From NCBI RefSeq assembly GCF_000003815.2, contig NW_023365716.1, positions 879,608 to 918,396 of the forward strand: DNA of 38,789 bases, written 5' to 3'. Source of the stretch: Branchiostoma floridae (taxonomy: Eukaryota > Chordata > Leptocardii > Amphioxiformes > Branchiostomatidae). The notes below the pieces were generated by a model that was not told the origin of the DNA, did not search any database, and saw only the letters and a list, made by a program, of their open reading frames with translations. Made by a program: the position numbers and the translations under genes. Positions within the stretch are counted from its first letter, which is position 1. Each line of letters begins with the position of its first letter. Shown in pieces: positions 1 to 9,528 of this stretch.

Positions 1-184
1 ATTTAAAAAAATCTTGACTTAATTGCCAATAATTGGAGGACACTGGATCTGCGGTAAGTGTCGCAATCCATATAAGTATAAGGCACTGAACCCCGCTCAG
101 TTTTCCTTTCCCCCCTGCTACAGTATAGTTAGGTAATACTTGACTTCCGAGCGGACATTTCAAGTACTGGTACTTTAATACAAG

Positions 185-795
185 TACTGGTAAGACCATC
201 TGTTTGTTACCTTCGCCAAGGTTATGTTTTTGGTAGCGTTTGTATGTATGTATGTATGTATGTATGTATGTATGTTTCTTGAAGACCAGAATAACTCAAG
301 AACGCCTGGATGGATTGTATTGATATTCGGTATGTGGGTAGGTCTTGATGAGACCTGGAAACGATTGTTAAGGTACTGTAACGGAACTTCCGGGTTTGAT
401 GTTTCGAGTTCTGAACATGCTAGGGCTACGATTTTGGTAGACAGCTCTTGATGCCGAGAGTAAGTGGTGTAGGTTTGGACCCCTAGCGGCTTGTTTGGGA
501 ACTGCAGGGCAGGTTTAGTGTCAGACTTTGAAAGGTAATACACATGTAACTCAAGAAGGAGTTGACGGATTGTCATGCATGATTTTTGGTATGTAGATAG
601 CTTAAGTGATGCCTCATATAACTACATATTAACTATGCAAATTGGAATCTAATTTGCATAATTAATTAAGAAATCGTCTAAACACGCTCAGTTCAATCAT
701 AGGACCATTGCAACATGACATTTTTAACCGAGAAAGAGAATATTGATATATATTATGTAAAATTTAAAAAAAGACCCAATTTGCATAATTAATGA
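185..795 (+). repeat. Dispersed repeat, copy 1
   Basis: This stretch shares blocks with 4230-5050: 'aactcaagaa' followed by a 'ggtatgtgggtaggt'-type phrase, 'ccctagcg', 'actgcaggg', and an ending ATTTGCATAATTAAT. The ending occurs twice, at 652-666 and 779-793, suggesting tandem sub-monomers. It opens with a short inverted repeat (acctt cgcc aaggt) near 210-223. No coding potential is convincing; the overlapping short open frames sit in repeat sequence. The same kind of sequence is, to my knowledge, common in amphioxus non-coding DNA, but I did not search. The family and its mode of mobility are unknown. Confidence 0.6.
241..274. repeat. (TATG)n microsatellite
   Basis: About eight uninterrupted TATG/TGTA units lie inside the dispersed repeat. 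They sit at the place equivalent to the TG/TGTC tract at 4281-4320 in the second copy. Confidence 0.9.
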
Positions 796-2580
796 AAAAA
801 TGTTATAATATCATTGTGGTAAATGATGGGAACTTTTTAACATTAACTATAAGACTTTCCAATTGCACTGCTGAACTATCAATTTATGAAACATTTAATG
901 ACACAGTGAATGAATGAATAAATGGTTTATTTGATCAACATGATCAGACAAAAAGTATATAGCAGAACCTGTGTGCCCAAAATGGTGCCATGCAGGATTC
1001 ATCTTTCTAGTGATATAGTTTTATTAATATTTATACAAAAGACTTCAACATTAATACTCAAATGGTCCCTAGTGCACGTATATGAAATCATATCTGTCCA
1101 TTCCAACCTTTAAGATATCTCACCTGGTCTCAACTAGTCAAATAAAAAACTCAAATCTTACCTGTAAGGTACTTTACCTGGTCTCACCTGGTCCGCAGTC
1201 AAATAAAACAAAGAAAACACACATCTCACTCCTAAGATGCTTTACTTGGTCTCACCGGGACCTCAGTCACAGAAACCATACATATCTCACCCGTAAGGTA
1301 CTTAACCTGGTCTCACCTGGACCTCAGTCACAGAAACCAGCTCCTGTACATGTATCACTTTGAAGTTCTGTCTTTAATCATGACAGTTGAGTGAGAGAAA
1401 CTAGTACCTTCTTTACTGTAGGCATGGACAACCTGATTGTGTTAATACTTCAGTCAACATCATGTGTCCACTTTTAAGTAGAATAGTGGTTCAGACATGC
1501 TTGAAGGGCCAAGATATTGGTTATGTTGCCCGTTGTCAAAAATGTATTTCTTATATTAGCTCAATCCCTGCCAAACGTTTAATGATCTGTGGCCACTGGG
1601 ACACCTTTACTTTCGAGCTGACTGACCAGAAAAATGTCATTACTTCTGCATGTTGATCCGCCTGTAAATATACAATGTATCAGCATCCAGCTACATCAAT
1701 TCAACTATACCTGTAGACTAGAGAATGTTTTCAAATACAAATTATAGTCTAGTGAAATATTGACATAATTGTTGTTCAATCTTACTATTAGTTTTGATCC
1801 CTCATTGGTAAACTGCATTTCACTGATTTGTTATGGAAACTCTTGAACCCTTGGTCTAGCATACATGTATATTTACTTAGTATACTGATGTTTATTAACT
1901 GACTTGTTGTCGAAAACCAATGGTCTTCTCTATGTAAAGTACAACTATTTTCATATTGCTTAGGACTTCAAGGTCTTTGGATTCACTTATTAGTTGATTA
2001 TCACTTTAAATGGCAGTACCAGTAGCTCCTACAAGCACTTCGAACATTATTACATAAGGGATGAAAATACAGTTTCAGATTATTTGGGAGATATGATTGA
2101 TGCGATGTGTTCAGGTTACTAATGTTATCACTTCAGGAGTTTATGGTAGATCTACTGTGTTGCAATACTTGCCATAATGTTACAATAAAAGGCATGACCA
2201 TGGATCATGATTATTTGTCCTTTTGTGCATTTGTGAAAACTGTTCTCAAGTAAACTTAGCCCCTTAGCCTTAGCTACATCAAAGACATGTACCCATTTGT
2301 TAGTAGAAAAATAAATATGACAGTTAACATGTTTATATTAACAAACCAGAATATTGCTAGGATAATTAATTCAATCACAAACTTGCCTTCTTGGAGACAT
2401 CTAGTCACACTCCAGTTGGTGTGAAGCCCCAACGCCACGGCAAGGCAGTCTCCATTGTTGGGGAAATTTTGTGGTGAAATGACACCCTTTGCAATGTTGC
2501 ATTAGTCAAGAACATTAGAGCTCCAGACTGATGGAACAGTGCATAACCAATCAAAGAAAGGCAGTTTCTCAAATACAGAA
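796..2580. other. Non-coding stretch without a recognised gene
   Basis: AT-rich sequence with only short open frames (under 100 codons) that show no recognisable protein. Apart from the short tandem repeat at about 1112-1352, I see nothing I can name here. Confidence 0.5.
1112..1352. repeat. Tandem repeat, about 4 diverged units of ~60 bp
   Basis: Four diverged units follow the pattern 'ctcacc(c)gtaaggtactt', then 'acctggtctcacctgg', then '(c)cagtca', with CA/AAA-rich spacers. The open frame at 1082-1363 is a by-product of the repeat and carries the repeated phrase LVSPGPQS. I do not consider it a gene. Confidence 0.7.
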
Positions 2581-2599
2581 CCTACCACCTATGTAAAGA

Positions 2600-3725
2600 G
2601 CTCTACCTAGCCCCTATCATGTACAGATGCCCTACCTAGTCCCTATCACCCATACATAGAGCTGTGTACTGGTATACGTAACGTTATAAACTGTACCAAT
2701 ACAGTATCAGTACAATCAATTAAGGAACAGGTCGAAAATAACCGAACCCTGGCATACAGGTACTGTACTTACAAGTGTACAACACATGTATACACAGAAT
2801 GACTGCTTGTCTATTACTTAGCCTACACAAAGGAACTGACAGAAGTTTTTACTTCAAATTACGGCAAATACCCGGTAGTCCCTTTCAATGGTAAAAAACA
2901 TCAAAAACTTGCAGCAATATTTTGTAAACATGCTAGCATTCAGGAAGAAAATGCAATCAAATTTTCTTATTGGCAACATGTGGATGATTTTTGTCTTTGT
3001 TTCCATAAACTACTAGTAATCCCTACTGGTGGTATTGGTGGTGGGGAATTATAGAATAATAGATCCTACAATTAAACACTCTAGGTATCAGTTCGAACAT
3101 GCATTTGGTGTCATCAAAGATCAATCATTATTTGAACAAGAAATTCAGGTCTGGACCTGTACCTTAACCCATGTACCTATACCTAGAATTTGTTTAGGTA
3201 CACAGCTCCATCGATAAAGTGCCCTTATATATATATATATATATATACCTACTCCCTATACACCCATTTAGTGCCCTACCTAATCCCTATTACCCATAAT
3301 CTCCAAGCAGATCCTATGGTAGCATAAGATAGTATCAAAAGCTGCTGCCAGAGGAGTGAAACCGGCTTAGGAGTGTGTTCTTTTACATGGCAAATGTACA
3401 CCTCTTGGCTAACTTATAATACTCCTTGGCCATTTTAGTACTATCTTATGCCATTGTAGGATCTTCTTAGAGATTATATTACCCATTCAGTGCCCTACCT
3501 AGTCCCTATTACCCATACAGTGCCCTACCTAGTTACTATCATCTGTAACTTAATTAGTTAACCAATAACTAATCCCTAAAATGAATTTTGAGCCCACGTG
3601 TCCTATTGCAAGGATGCCCTACCTGGTATTGATAGTATGGATGCCCTACCTGGTCCCAATAGTATGGATGCCCTACCTGTTCCCTATCACATACGGATGC
3701 CCTACCTGTTCATTATCACATGTAC
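2600..3725. repeat. Degenerate 27-29 bp tandem array (gatgccctacctrgtccct)
   Basis: Units built on 'tgccctacctagtccctat' followed by 'cacccata' recur at 2627-2660, 3257-3296, 3485-3545 and 3613-3720. The last block has four clear copies each beginning 'ggatgccctacct'. The array is interrupted by unrelated sequence and, at 3297-3476, by a small inverted-repeat element. A (TA)n tract sits at about 3228-3247. Confidence 0.65.
3297..3476. mobile_element. MITE-like element, 180 bp, with ~38-bp TIRs and 9-bp TSD
   Basis: The left end begins TAATCTCCAAGCAGATCCTA and continues to ...CATAAGATAGTA. The right end, reverse-complemented, begins TAATCTCTAAGAAGATCCTA and ends with the same CATAAGATAGTA block. 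The two ends match over about 38 bp with several mismatches. TATTACCCA flanks the element on both sides (3288-3296 and 3477-3485), consistent with a 9-bp target-site duplication. The flank is itself a tandem-array unit, so the exact TSD length could be 8-10 bp. There is no coding capacity, so mobilisation would need an autonomous DNA transposon elsewhere. The superfamily is not assigned; 8-10 bp TSDs would fit hAT- or Mutator-type elements. Confidence 0.75.
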
Positions 3726-4229
3726 ATCACTCGTTGTAGTCATGAAGTTTCCTTCCACCTTTTTTGACCTGGTGTTATCAAGTACTAGTAATCTGTATGT
3801 CTTGGAATGAACCAACTGTAGATCTGTAAGTATTGGCAGAAACCATAAAGGCATAAATTAGACAATAATGTAATGTACTAGTAGTGATAGACACCACTAA
3901 ATAAAACATATCAGAAAGCGGGCTTATCATGGTCAGCATTCCAATGTAGGATGTGTTTGTAGCATCTGATCATTTCCAAAATCATATAGAGTTGCTGGAG
4001 TAGCTGCATTTTTGGCGCATTACTTGCAGCAGAGAGACCTGTACTAGTACTTAAGTTTCAAGCGCCAACAAATGATATTTCTCAACAAGCTTAAGTATTC
4101 AACTTCTGACATGGTCATGCAGTGGATAATTTATGATTTCTGGTGTTATTGATTTTAACAACTCATTGACGAAACAAAACAGCACAATATAGGGATAATA
4201 TGCTCTACTCTATTCTAGTATTTCTACAT
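3726..4229. other. Non-coding stretch, nothing recognised
   Basis: AT-rich sequence without a convincing open frame, RNA gene or named repeat. Confidence 0.4.
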
Positions 4230-5050
4230 TGTTACCTCCATGAAAAATACCTCCATGAAAAAATGGAGGTATAGTTTTGAGTGTGTCTGTCTGTCTGTCT
4301 GTGTGTGTGTGTGTGTGTGTCCGCATATTTGTGGTCAGCATAACTTGAGAACCTCTTGATGGAGTACGATGGTATTTGGTATGTGGGTAGGGGTTGGGAA
4401 GACAAAGGTCAAGGTCAATGTTGGGCCCCCTGGTGTGTGACCTTGGTACTGCAGCGCAACTTCCGGTTTTGCTATCTCGGTGTTCTGAACATGCTATGGT
4501 CAAGATTTTTTAGTATTACATAGCTCTTGTGCTCAGGAAAAAATGACATAATTTTGGGCCCCCTAGCGTCTAGTTTTTGGATAGCAGGGGCATTTTGTCA
4601 AAAACTTCTGACGAGGATAACTCAAGAAGGAAACAACGGATTTCCATGATTTTGGTATGTAGGTACCTTAGACAATGTTGTACAAGATAAAATACTAATT
4701 ATGCAACATAGGATTACATTTGCATAATTAATGAGAATATTCTATCATAGCAGTTTTTTCAATGTATCTCTTGTCCCGTACGTGATATGGTCGTGACATT
4801 TAGGTGGTAGATAGCTTTTGGTGTCATGACAAAGTGGGGCAAGTTTCAGTCCCCTAACATTCAATTGTGGAACTGCAGGGGCATTTTTGTCAAGACACTC
4901 CAAAGAGTATAACTGCAGAAAGGAACGGCGGATTGCCTGCATTTTAGGTACATGTATGCAGGTAGCTTAGGCAAAGATGTTCATAATGATATGCATTTTG
5001 TGCAAATAAGGACTTAATTTGCATAATTAATGAGGAAATTGTATAATTCC
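4230..5050 (+). repeat. Dispersed repeat, copy 2, with hairpin start and ~300-bp sub-monomers
   Basis: It starts with a perfect inverted repeat TACCTCCAT/ATGGAGGTA at 4248-4271 with a GAAAAA loop, followed by a TGTC/TG tract. The body shares phrases with 185-795 and contains two sub-monomers, each ending ATTTGCATAATTAATGAG, at 4718-4735 and 5017-5034. These lie 299 bp apart. Non-coding. The hairpin could be a replication or insertion end of a non-autonomous element, but that is inference. Confidence 0.65.
4281..4320. repeat. (TGTC)n/(TG)n microsatellite
   Basis: A run of four TGTC units passes directly into about nine TG units inside the dispersed repeat. Confidence 0.9.
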
Positions 5051-5055
5051 ATTGT

Positions 5056-5880
5056 TTGTTTAACTCTATTCTACATTGTTTAATCTGTTTCATAAGTGAT
5101 ATAATATCTGAATTTGATAACTTTTATTATAATTCTCCTGTTCTGTACAACATGAAAGAACAATATTGTAAATCCTGGAAGCTGAAGGTTAACCTGAAAA
5201 AGTTATTGTATTTACAAAGGGAGGCCGATTACCGAAAGATTGTTGTTTTCAATCAACAATCAACAGATTCAAACGTATCCTACATAATTTCTGAAGCAGC
5301 ATATGAAGGATATATATTTCCAGAATTTCCTAACCAACATTCATAATGATGATAAAGGTCTTAGTGGGAAAACCAAACTCCGAACGTACAGACTACTCAA
5401 GTCCTCATACAATGAAGAGCAGTATTTGAAAATTACAAACAATCGGCACAGAATTACCATTATTGCTAAATTAAGAATCAGTTGCTACAAACTGCAAATT
5501 GAATCAGGAAGGCACAACCGCACTCCTCTAGAACAAAGAGTCTGCCAATTTTGTACTTCAAACATGGTAGAAGATGATGTGCACTTCACTGTTGTATTTA
5601 TACACACGAGTTAGCACTGACAAGTTTTTTTATTATATTCCTCATGCGCTTTGACAAACTGACCATAACTAAACCCACAGTCCTACGTTTTCACTATTAC
5701 CAAGAAGCGAGAAGCCGAACTTCTGTGTTAGACTAGATCTGTAAAATTTTTACATGTATAACATAATTCACCCAATATTATTATTATTATCATAATTTTA
5801 TATATATACACGTTTTGACTTGTTGTGACCTGTACTTAGCTTGGTTGAGCAAACCTGTGCAATAAAGGTCTTCATTTTCT
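5056..5880 (+). pseudogene. Decayed non-LTR retrotransposon 3' end (C-terminal ORF2 fragment)
   Basis: Two overlapping short frames (5056-5346 and 5303-5614) together resemble the C-terminal part of a LINE-type polymerase. KLRTYRLLKSSYNEEQYL, then HRITIIAKLRISCYKLQIES, then ERVCQFC...MVEDDVHF match the usual arrangement of a conserved Arg/Lys-rich block followed by a cysteine-containing knuckle. The change of frame around 5303-5346 and the stop soon after VEDDVHF show decay. No catalytic RT core is present. The tail contains AATAAA at 5861-5866. The assignment rests on remembered C-terminal patterns of such elements; the clade is not determined. Confidence 0.55.
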
Positions 5881-6589
5881 TCTCATAACTAAGCCATGTT
5901 TTATAAGTCTACAAAAGTAAAACCATTCTGACCATGCACCACACAAATATTTCTCAGGTAGATGTCATCATAAAACTGTTGGTCAGCAAGGCAAATAATC
6001 TATACTTTATAGACCCAAGTGCACACGGAGTCAGTTCATATTATCATGGTGTATATTGTTATATAGGGGACACGCGAATGTAACCAAGGAGGTTATATAA
6101 CGTGATGTAACGTATAAGATTAACTTATGCATTTTTATCAAGGTTCTAACTCAAAACTTGAAGAGGGATTTAGTAATTAACAAGGAGGTAATTAATCACA
6201 TGTAGCGATACTGAAAAAAGTGCCGCTCCTCCTTCACATAAACAGTGAGTACATTCAATGTATGAAGATGTTACAAATGTGTCATCAATATGTTTCGTGG
6301 AACTTCATCCTGTCCATAACATATTTGGTATCGTCATTTTATGATCCCCAACTCTACAAAAACCTCGAAGCCGTTTGAGCAGAATAACGCAATTTGCATG
6401 GTTTACGTTAACTTTAAGTACACTAACGTTATAGGATTTCGGCCAGTAACATCTACGTGAAAATAAACTCGAGTATGTTTTTTGGATTAAATGTTGACAA
6501 TCTCTTTACAAACCTACTTTTTCGCTGAGAAATTACGCAGAAGTCGGGAAAACCAAGGACCTCCTTGGGAAAACATCGTCCTCGGCCAC
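5881..6589. other. Non-coding stretch, nothing recognised
   Basis: No convincing gene. It contains two short phrases of the 'aaggagg(t)taatta / aaggaggttatata' kind near 6085-6190 that may be repeat debris. Confidence 0.4.
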
Positions 6590-6715
6590 ATCCAACGGCG
6601 GCCATTTTGTCTGAATAATTGTAACCCCGAAGTGCCAGAATAAGCCAATCACAGCCAACTTCGCCACCCGCCGGTCCACCAATCAGGCGCTAGCGCCTGT
6701 TCAATTTGTAGCGAG
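6590..6715. promoter_or_regulatory. CpG-rich promoter-like patch with YY1-type, CCAAT and palindromic motifs
   Basis: GCGGCCATTTTG at 6598-6609 is a YY1-type site. Two CCAAT boxes follow at 6645-6649 and 6679-6683. A perfect 16-bp palindrome, CAGGCGCTAGCGCCTG, lies at 6684-6699. This density of motifs and CpG stands out against the AT-rich surroundings. No coding region starts nearby on either strand within the sequence I can interpret, so the driven transcript is unknown. It differs in sequence from the leader modules of the zinc-finger genes. It lies just beyond the recognisable 3'-flank homology of gene A. Confidence 0.4.
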
Positions 6716-6719
6716 AGGC

Positions 6720-6977
6720 GTGTGATTTAGATCTCGCCCCCCCCCCCCAATGATCTGTAGGTAAATGGACTATGTACTGTTTGCTGTACAGTTGTCACAC
6801 TTGTGGATTTAGTTTCTTTCGTACGTCTTCTGAAAATCAGATAAGGGTGAGATGTCCTAGATGCCAGCAGTAACACTAAAAACATGGTTGTACATGTATT
6901 GTTTCCTCTTCTGTGGGTTCTTATATGCTTGGCTAGCTCGACATTTGAGTTGCCCTGTTCCCACACACTCCGCACAT
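6720..6977 (-). other. 3' flank of gene A with decayed extra finger
   Basis: After the stop of gene A, the minus strand still reads MCGVCGNRATQMSS in frame. It then hits a second stop, and LAKHIRTH continues in a shifted frame (about 6905-6975). This is one ancestral finger destroyed by a stop and an indel. The following 'gctgtttgctgtac' and 'cacacttgtggattt' blocks are shared with the 3' flanks of genes C and D. Homology to those flanks is lost to the left of a poly-C run near 6730-6740, so the polyadenylation site is not identified. Confidence 0.6.
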
Positions 6978-8069
6978 CTAGGTCCTTTTACCGGTGTGTT
7001 TTCTTACATGTCGGTTAAAAGAGGATTTGTCTGCAGCAGCAAAGTCACACAGGTCACATTTGTAGGGTTTCTCTCCTGTATGGGTTCTCATATGTCGGGA
7101 TAAGTGAGAATTGCTATCCGTCTTGAATCCACACTCCCCGCACGTGTAGGGGTTCTCATCACTGTGTTTGAAAAGGTGCTTGGTCAAAGCCGATTTATCT
7201 GCAGCAGAATAGTCACACTGGTCACACTTGTAAGGTTTCTCTCCTGTGTGGGTTCTCATGTGTCGGGATAAGTCAGACTTTGTTGTTGTTCTGTACCCAC
7301 ACTCCCCACACATGTAGGGTTTCTCACCGGTGTGTTTTCTTATGTGTTTGACCAAATCGTATTTCTGTATAGCAGAAAAGTCACACTGGCCACACTTGTA
7401 GGGTTTTTCCCCTGTGTGTGTTTTCATGTGTTGGGATAAGTTAAACTTTCTAGCAGCCCTGTACCCACACTCCCCACACATGTAAGGTTTCTCGCCAGTG
7501 TGTGTTGCTAGATGTTTGTCCAAGTCGGATTTGTGTACTGCAGAATAGTCGCACTGGTCACACTTGTAGGGCTTCTCTCCTGTGTGGGTTCTCATGTGTT
7601 TGGATAAGTCAGACTTTTGAGCTGTCCTGTACCCACACTCCCCACACATGTAGGGTTTCTCACCCCTGTGTATTTGTAGATGTTTATCCAAAGAAGACTT
7701 CCGTGCAGCAGAATAGTCACACTGGTCACACTTGTAAGGTCTTTCTCCTGTATGGGTCCTAGTATGTCGGGAAAAGTTAGACTTTCTTTCTGTCCTGTAT
7801 CCACACTCCCCACACATGTAGGGTTTCGCACCGGTGTGTTTAACCACATGCCTTTCCATATCACCTCTGCTCTCCTGTACCTGTGAGGTTGATGTGTTGT
7901 CAGGTTGGGGAAAGTTCACATCACACGTTTCCTGCTGCAGGCCCATGTCTGTTGTCTGGGTCTCCCTGCTGTCACTCTCCTTCCCAGGGTGTCCAGGATG
8001 GTCCATCTCCTTCCCAGGATGCCCAACACACTGCTCTTCCAAGGAATGTTCACAGCTGGAATCTTCCAT
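6978..8069 (-). CDS. C2H2 zinc-finger protein A, 10 fingers (coding exon)
   Basis: Predicted nuclear DNA-binding protein of 363 residues. An acidic linker (1-85, starting MEDSS, no KRAB, SCAN, BTB or SET domain recognised) is followed by ten C-x2-C-x12-H-x3-H fingers from about residue 86 to 358, joined by TGEKPY-type linkers. Fingers alternate between CGECGYRT...LSRHMRTH and CDQCDYSA...LDKHL types. The start at 8069 is chosen because an acceptor (ctcctacag, then GGTAGAA and ATG) lies just upstream; the frame stays open to 8114 but that part is intronic. The acceptor is preceded by a run of about 14 pyrimidines. Finger 5 (RAARKFNLSQHMKTH) is identical to one in gene D. The target DNA is unknown. 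Transcription probably begins at the leader module near 9113-9330. A further short coding exon upstream cannot be excluded. Confidence 0.85.
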   Translation of the reverse strand: MEDSSCEHSLEEQCVGHPGKEMDHPGHPGKESDSRETQTTDMGLQQETCDVNFPQPDNTSTSQVQESRGDMERHVVKHTGAKPYMCGECGYRTERKSNFSRHTRTHTGERPYKCDQCDYSAARKSSLDKHLQIHRGEKPYMCGECGYRTAQKSDLSKHMRTHTGEKPYKCDQCDYSAVHKSDLDKHLATHTGEKPYMCGECGYRAARKFNLSQHMKTHTGEKPYKCGQCDFSAIQKYDLVKHIRKHTGEKPYMCGECGYRTTTKSDLSRHMRTHTGEKPYKCDQCDYSAADKSALTKHLFKHSDENPYTCGECGFKTDSNSHLSRHMRTHTGEKPYKCDLCDFAAADKSSFNRHVRKHTGKRT

Positions 8070-8076
8070 TTCTACC

Positions 8077-9112
8077 CTGTAGGAGGGGGGGGGGGGGTAG
8101 ATTATATAGATCAAAACTTCTTGCTAAATCTGTGAAACACACTTAGAATTCGGTTCTGACTTTACCTGCAAACTGCGACAAAAACAAATCGCTCGTGATG
8201 AACTTGACTTTAAATGAAGTAAACTGTATATATATACTTTGTCTGAACTTCGCCTCTACCCTCATAACCTCAGTGAAAAGCGGCCCGCAGGCCGATTTGA
8301 GCTTTCAGAATAAACAAAGGTTGAAACAATCAGAAGTGTGATACATGCCAAGAATTAGGTTTTGTTATCTGTAAACCACAACTTTCACATTTTCTAGCTG
8401 CATCTCCAGGTTTCATTTCTTAAAAAGCGGAATGAAAAGAAATCACTTGTGACAAACTTAATCTTTGGAAAATGTTGGTCCAATTTATATATATATGGGC
8501 TATTATATCATGTGGAGTGCTATGTATCTTTTTTAAATTTTATTTCGAACAGGAACCTTATGAATCAGCATACCTGAATGTGGCAACGGTGCCGAACCAG
8601 AAGCTAGCTTATCTCTGGATGCAGGGGAGGGACCTCGCAACCTGGAACAGCATAATGTATTACTAGTACTTGTAAAAGAATCCAACATGCCTCCCACGAG
8701 ACCCCTCATGCAACAAGTTTATTGGGATTCTCTGACTGCTATTACGTATTGGCCATGTTGTAATACTTATACAGGGAAATTGCAAATATACATGGTATCT
8801 GATAATCACACTGGCACACCCGTCCTTCACTTGCAATTTTACATTGGATACAAGTTCCGAAGTAGCAGTAAACTGTGTTTATCCAAAGCCCTCAGGGTCT
8901 ATAAAGAATAAAGGTCAAAATTATTGAATACTGGGTCTTCTGTGACAGATGTTGAAGTGCAAGTGACCCCGTATGCATCATACAAATTACGTATTACAGT
9001 TCAAATGCCCCCCTCCCACTATGAAAATAGCAATCACAAACACATCTCAAATTCTATTTTACAACTTAACGCGCAACAACCAGGAAGCACTGAAGACAGT
9101 CAAAGTCATTAC
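8077..9112 (-). other. Leader intron of gene A
   Basis: Bounded on the minus strand by the donor ctatag|GTAATG (exon end 9113) and the acceptor TACAG (AG at 8078-8077). It shares its 3' part with the intron of gene E (tttgcag|gt phrase near 8160 and 29795), not with those of B, C and D. It has an imperfect internal duplication (about 8161-8220 versus 8390-8470). Open frames at 8472-8666 and 8687-8911 on the plus strand show nothing recognisable. Confidence 0.5.
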
Positions 9113-9330
9113 CTATAGTTTCATGGTGGTTACTGGTCAACACAACTTTTAGTGTTTCGTAAAAATCGCGTCAGTTCGAAGGAGATGATGCAGAATAGAA
9201 GAACGCACTACAAAATGGCGGCTCAGCTACTGACGGGGCAAAGGTCATAGGTGACCAACCTGATACACATTTGCGATGGGTCAAACCATAGATCGCCGTA
9301 TAGTGCTTAACTCTTTTGGATTTGATCCAA
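9113..9330 (-). promoter_or_regulatory. Leader exon/promoter module of gene A
   Basis: Conserved at the same relative place in five paralogues. On the minus strand it ends with a splice donor after 9113. The plus strand carries AAAATGGCGGC at 9212-9222 (CCGCCATTTT in gene sense, YY1-type), then AGGTCATAGGTGACC near 9240-9256, 'aacctgatac' and GGGTCAAACC. The exon is inferred to be untranslated, about 100 nt, with the transcription start near the YY1-type motif. The start site is inference; the conservation and the donor are visible. Confidence 0.6.
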
Positions 9331-9528
9331 GCAAATATACCTATCTATTTTTATTGCCACATCACAGATTTTGCCGAGCGATGACTTTTTTTTCCAAATC
9401 AGGTAGATAATTTTTATACGATATGCACATCTTATTCTAGCCTTTACCAAGTTGTGCTCCGGTTTTGGTCTTAGTCACACCTTAGCAAAACAGAGCAATG
9501 TCAACCAACACAGAATCAATGACTTTGT

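Noticed and set aside
1082-1363. Small protein with LVSPGPQS repeats
   Set aside because: Produced by a ~60-bp non-coding tandem repeat; no start context or homologue recognised.
6758-6770. Plus-strand splice donor (ctgtag|gtaaat) after the promoter-like patch
   Set aside because: The same place in the flanks of C and D has related 'ggtaggtaaag' phrases inside 3' UTR sequence, so it is probably chance.
8024-8114. Upstream extension of gene A to 8114 (MIYIIYPPPPSYRVE)
   Set aside because: It runs back through the pyrimidine tract and an acceptor site; the MEDSS start at 8069 matches gene E.
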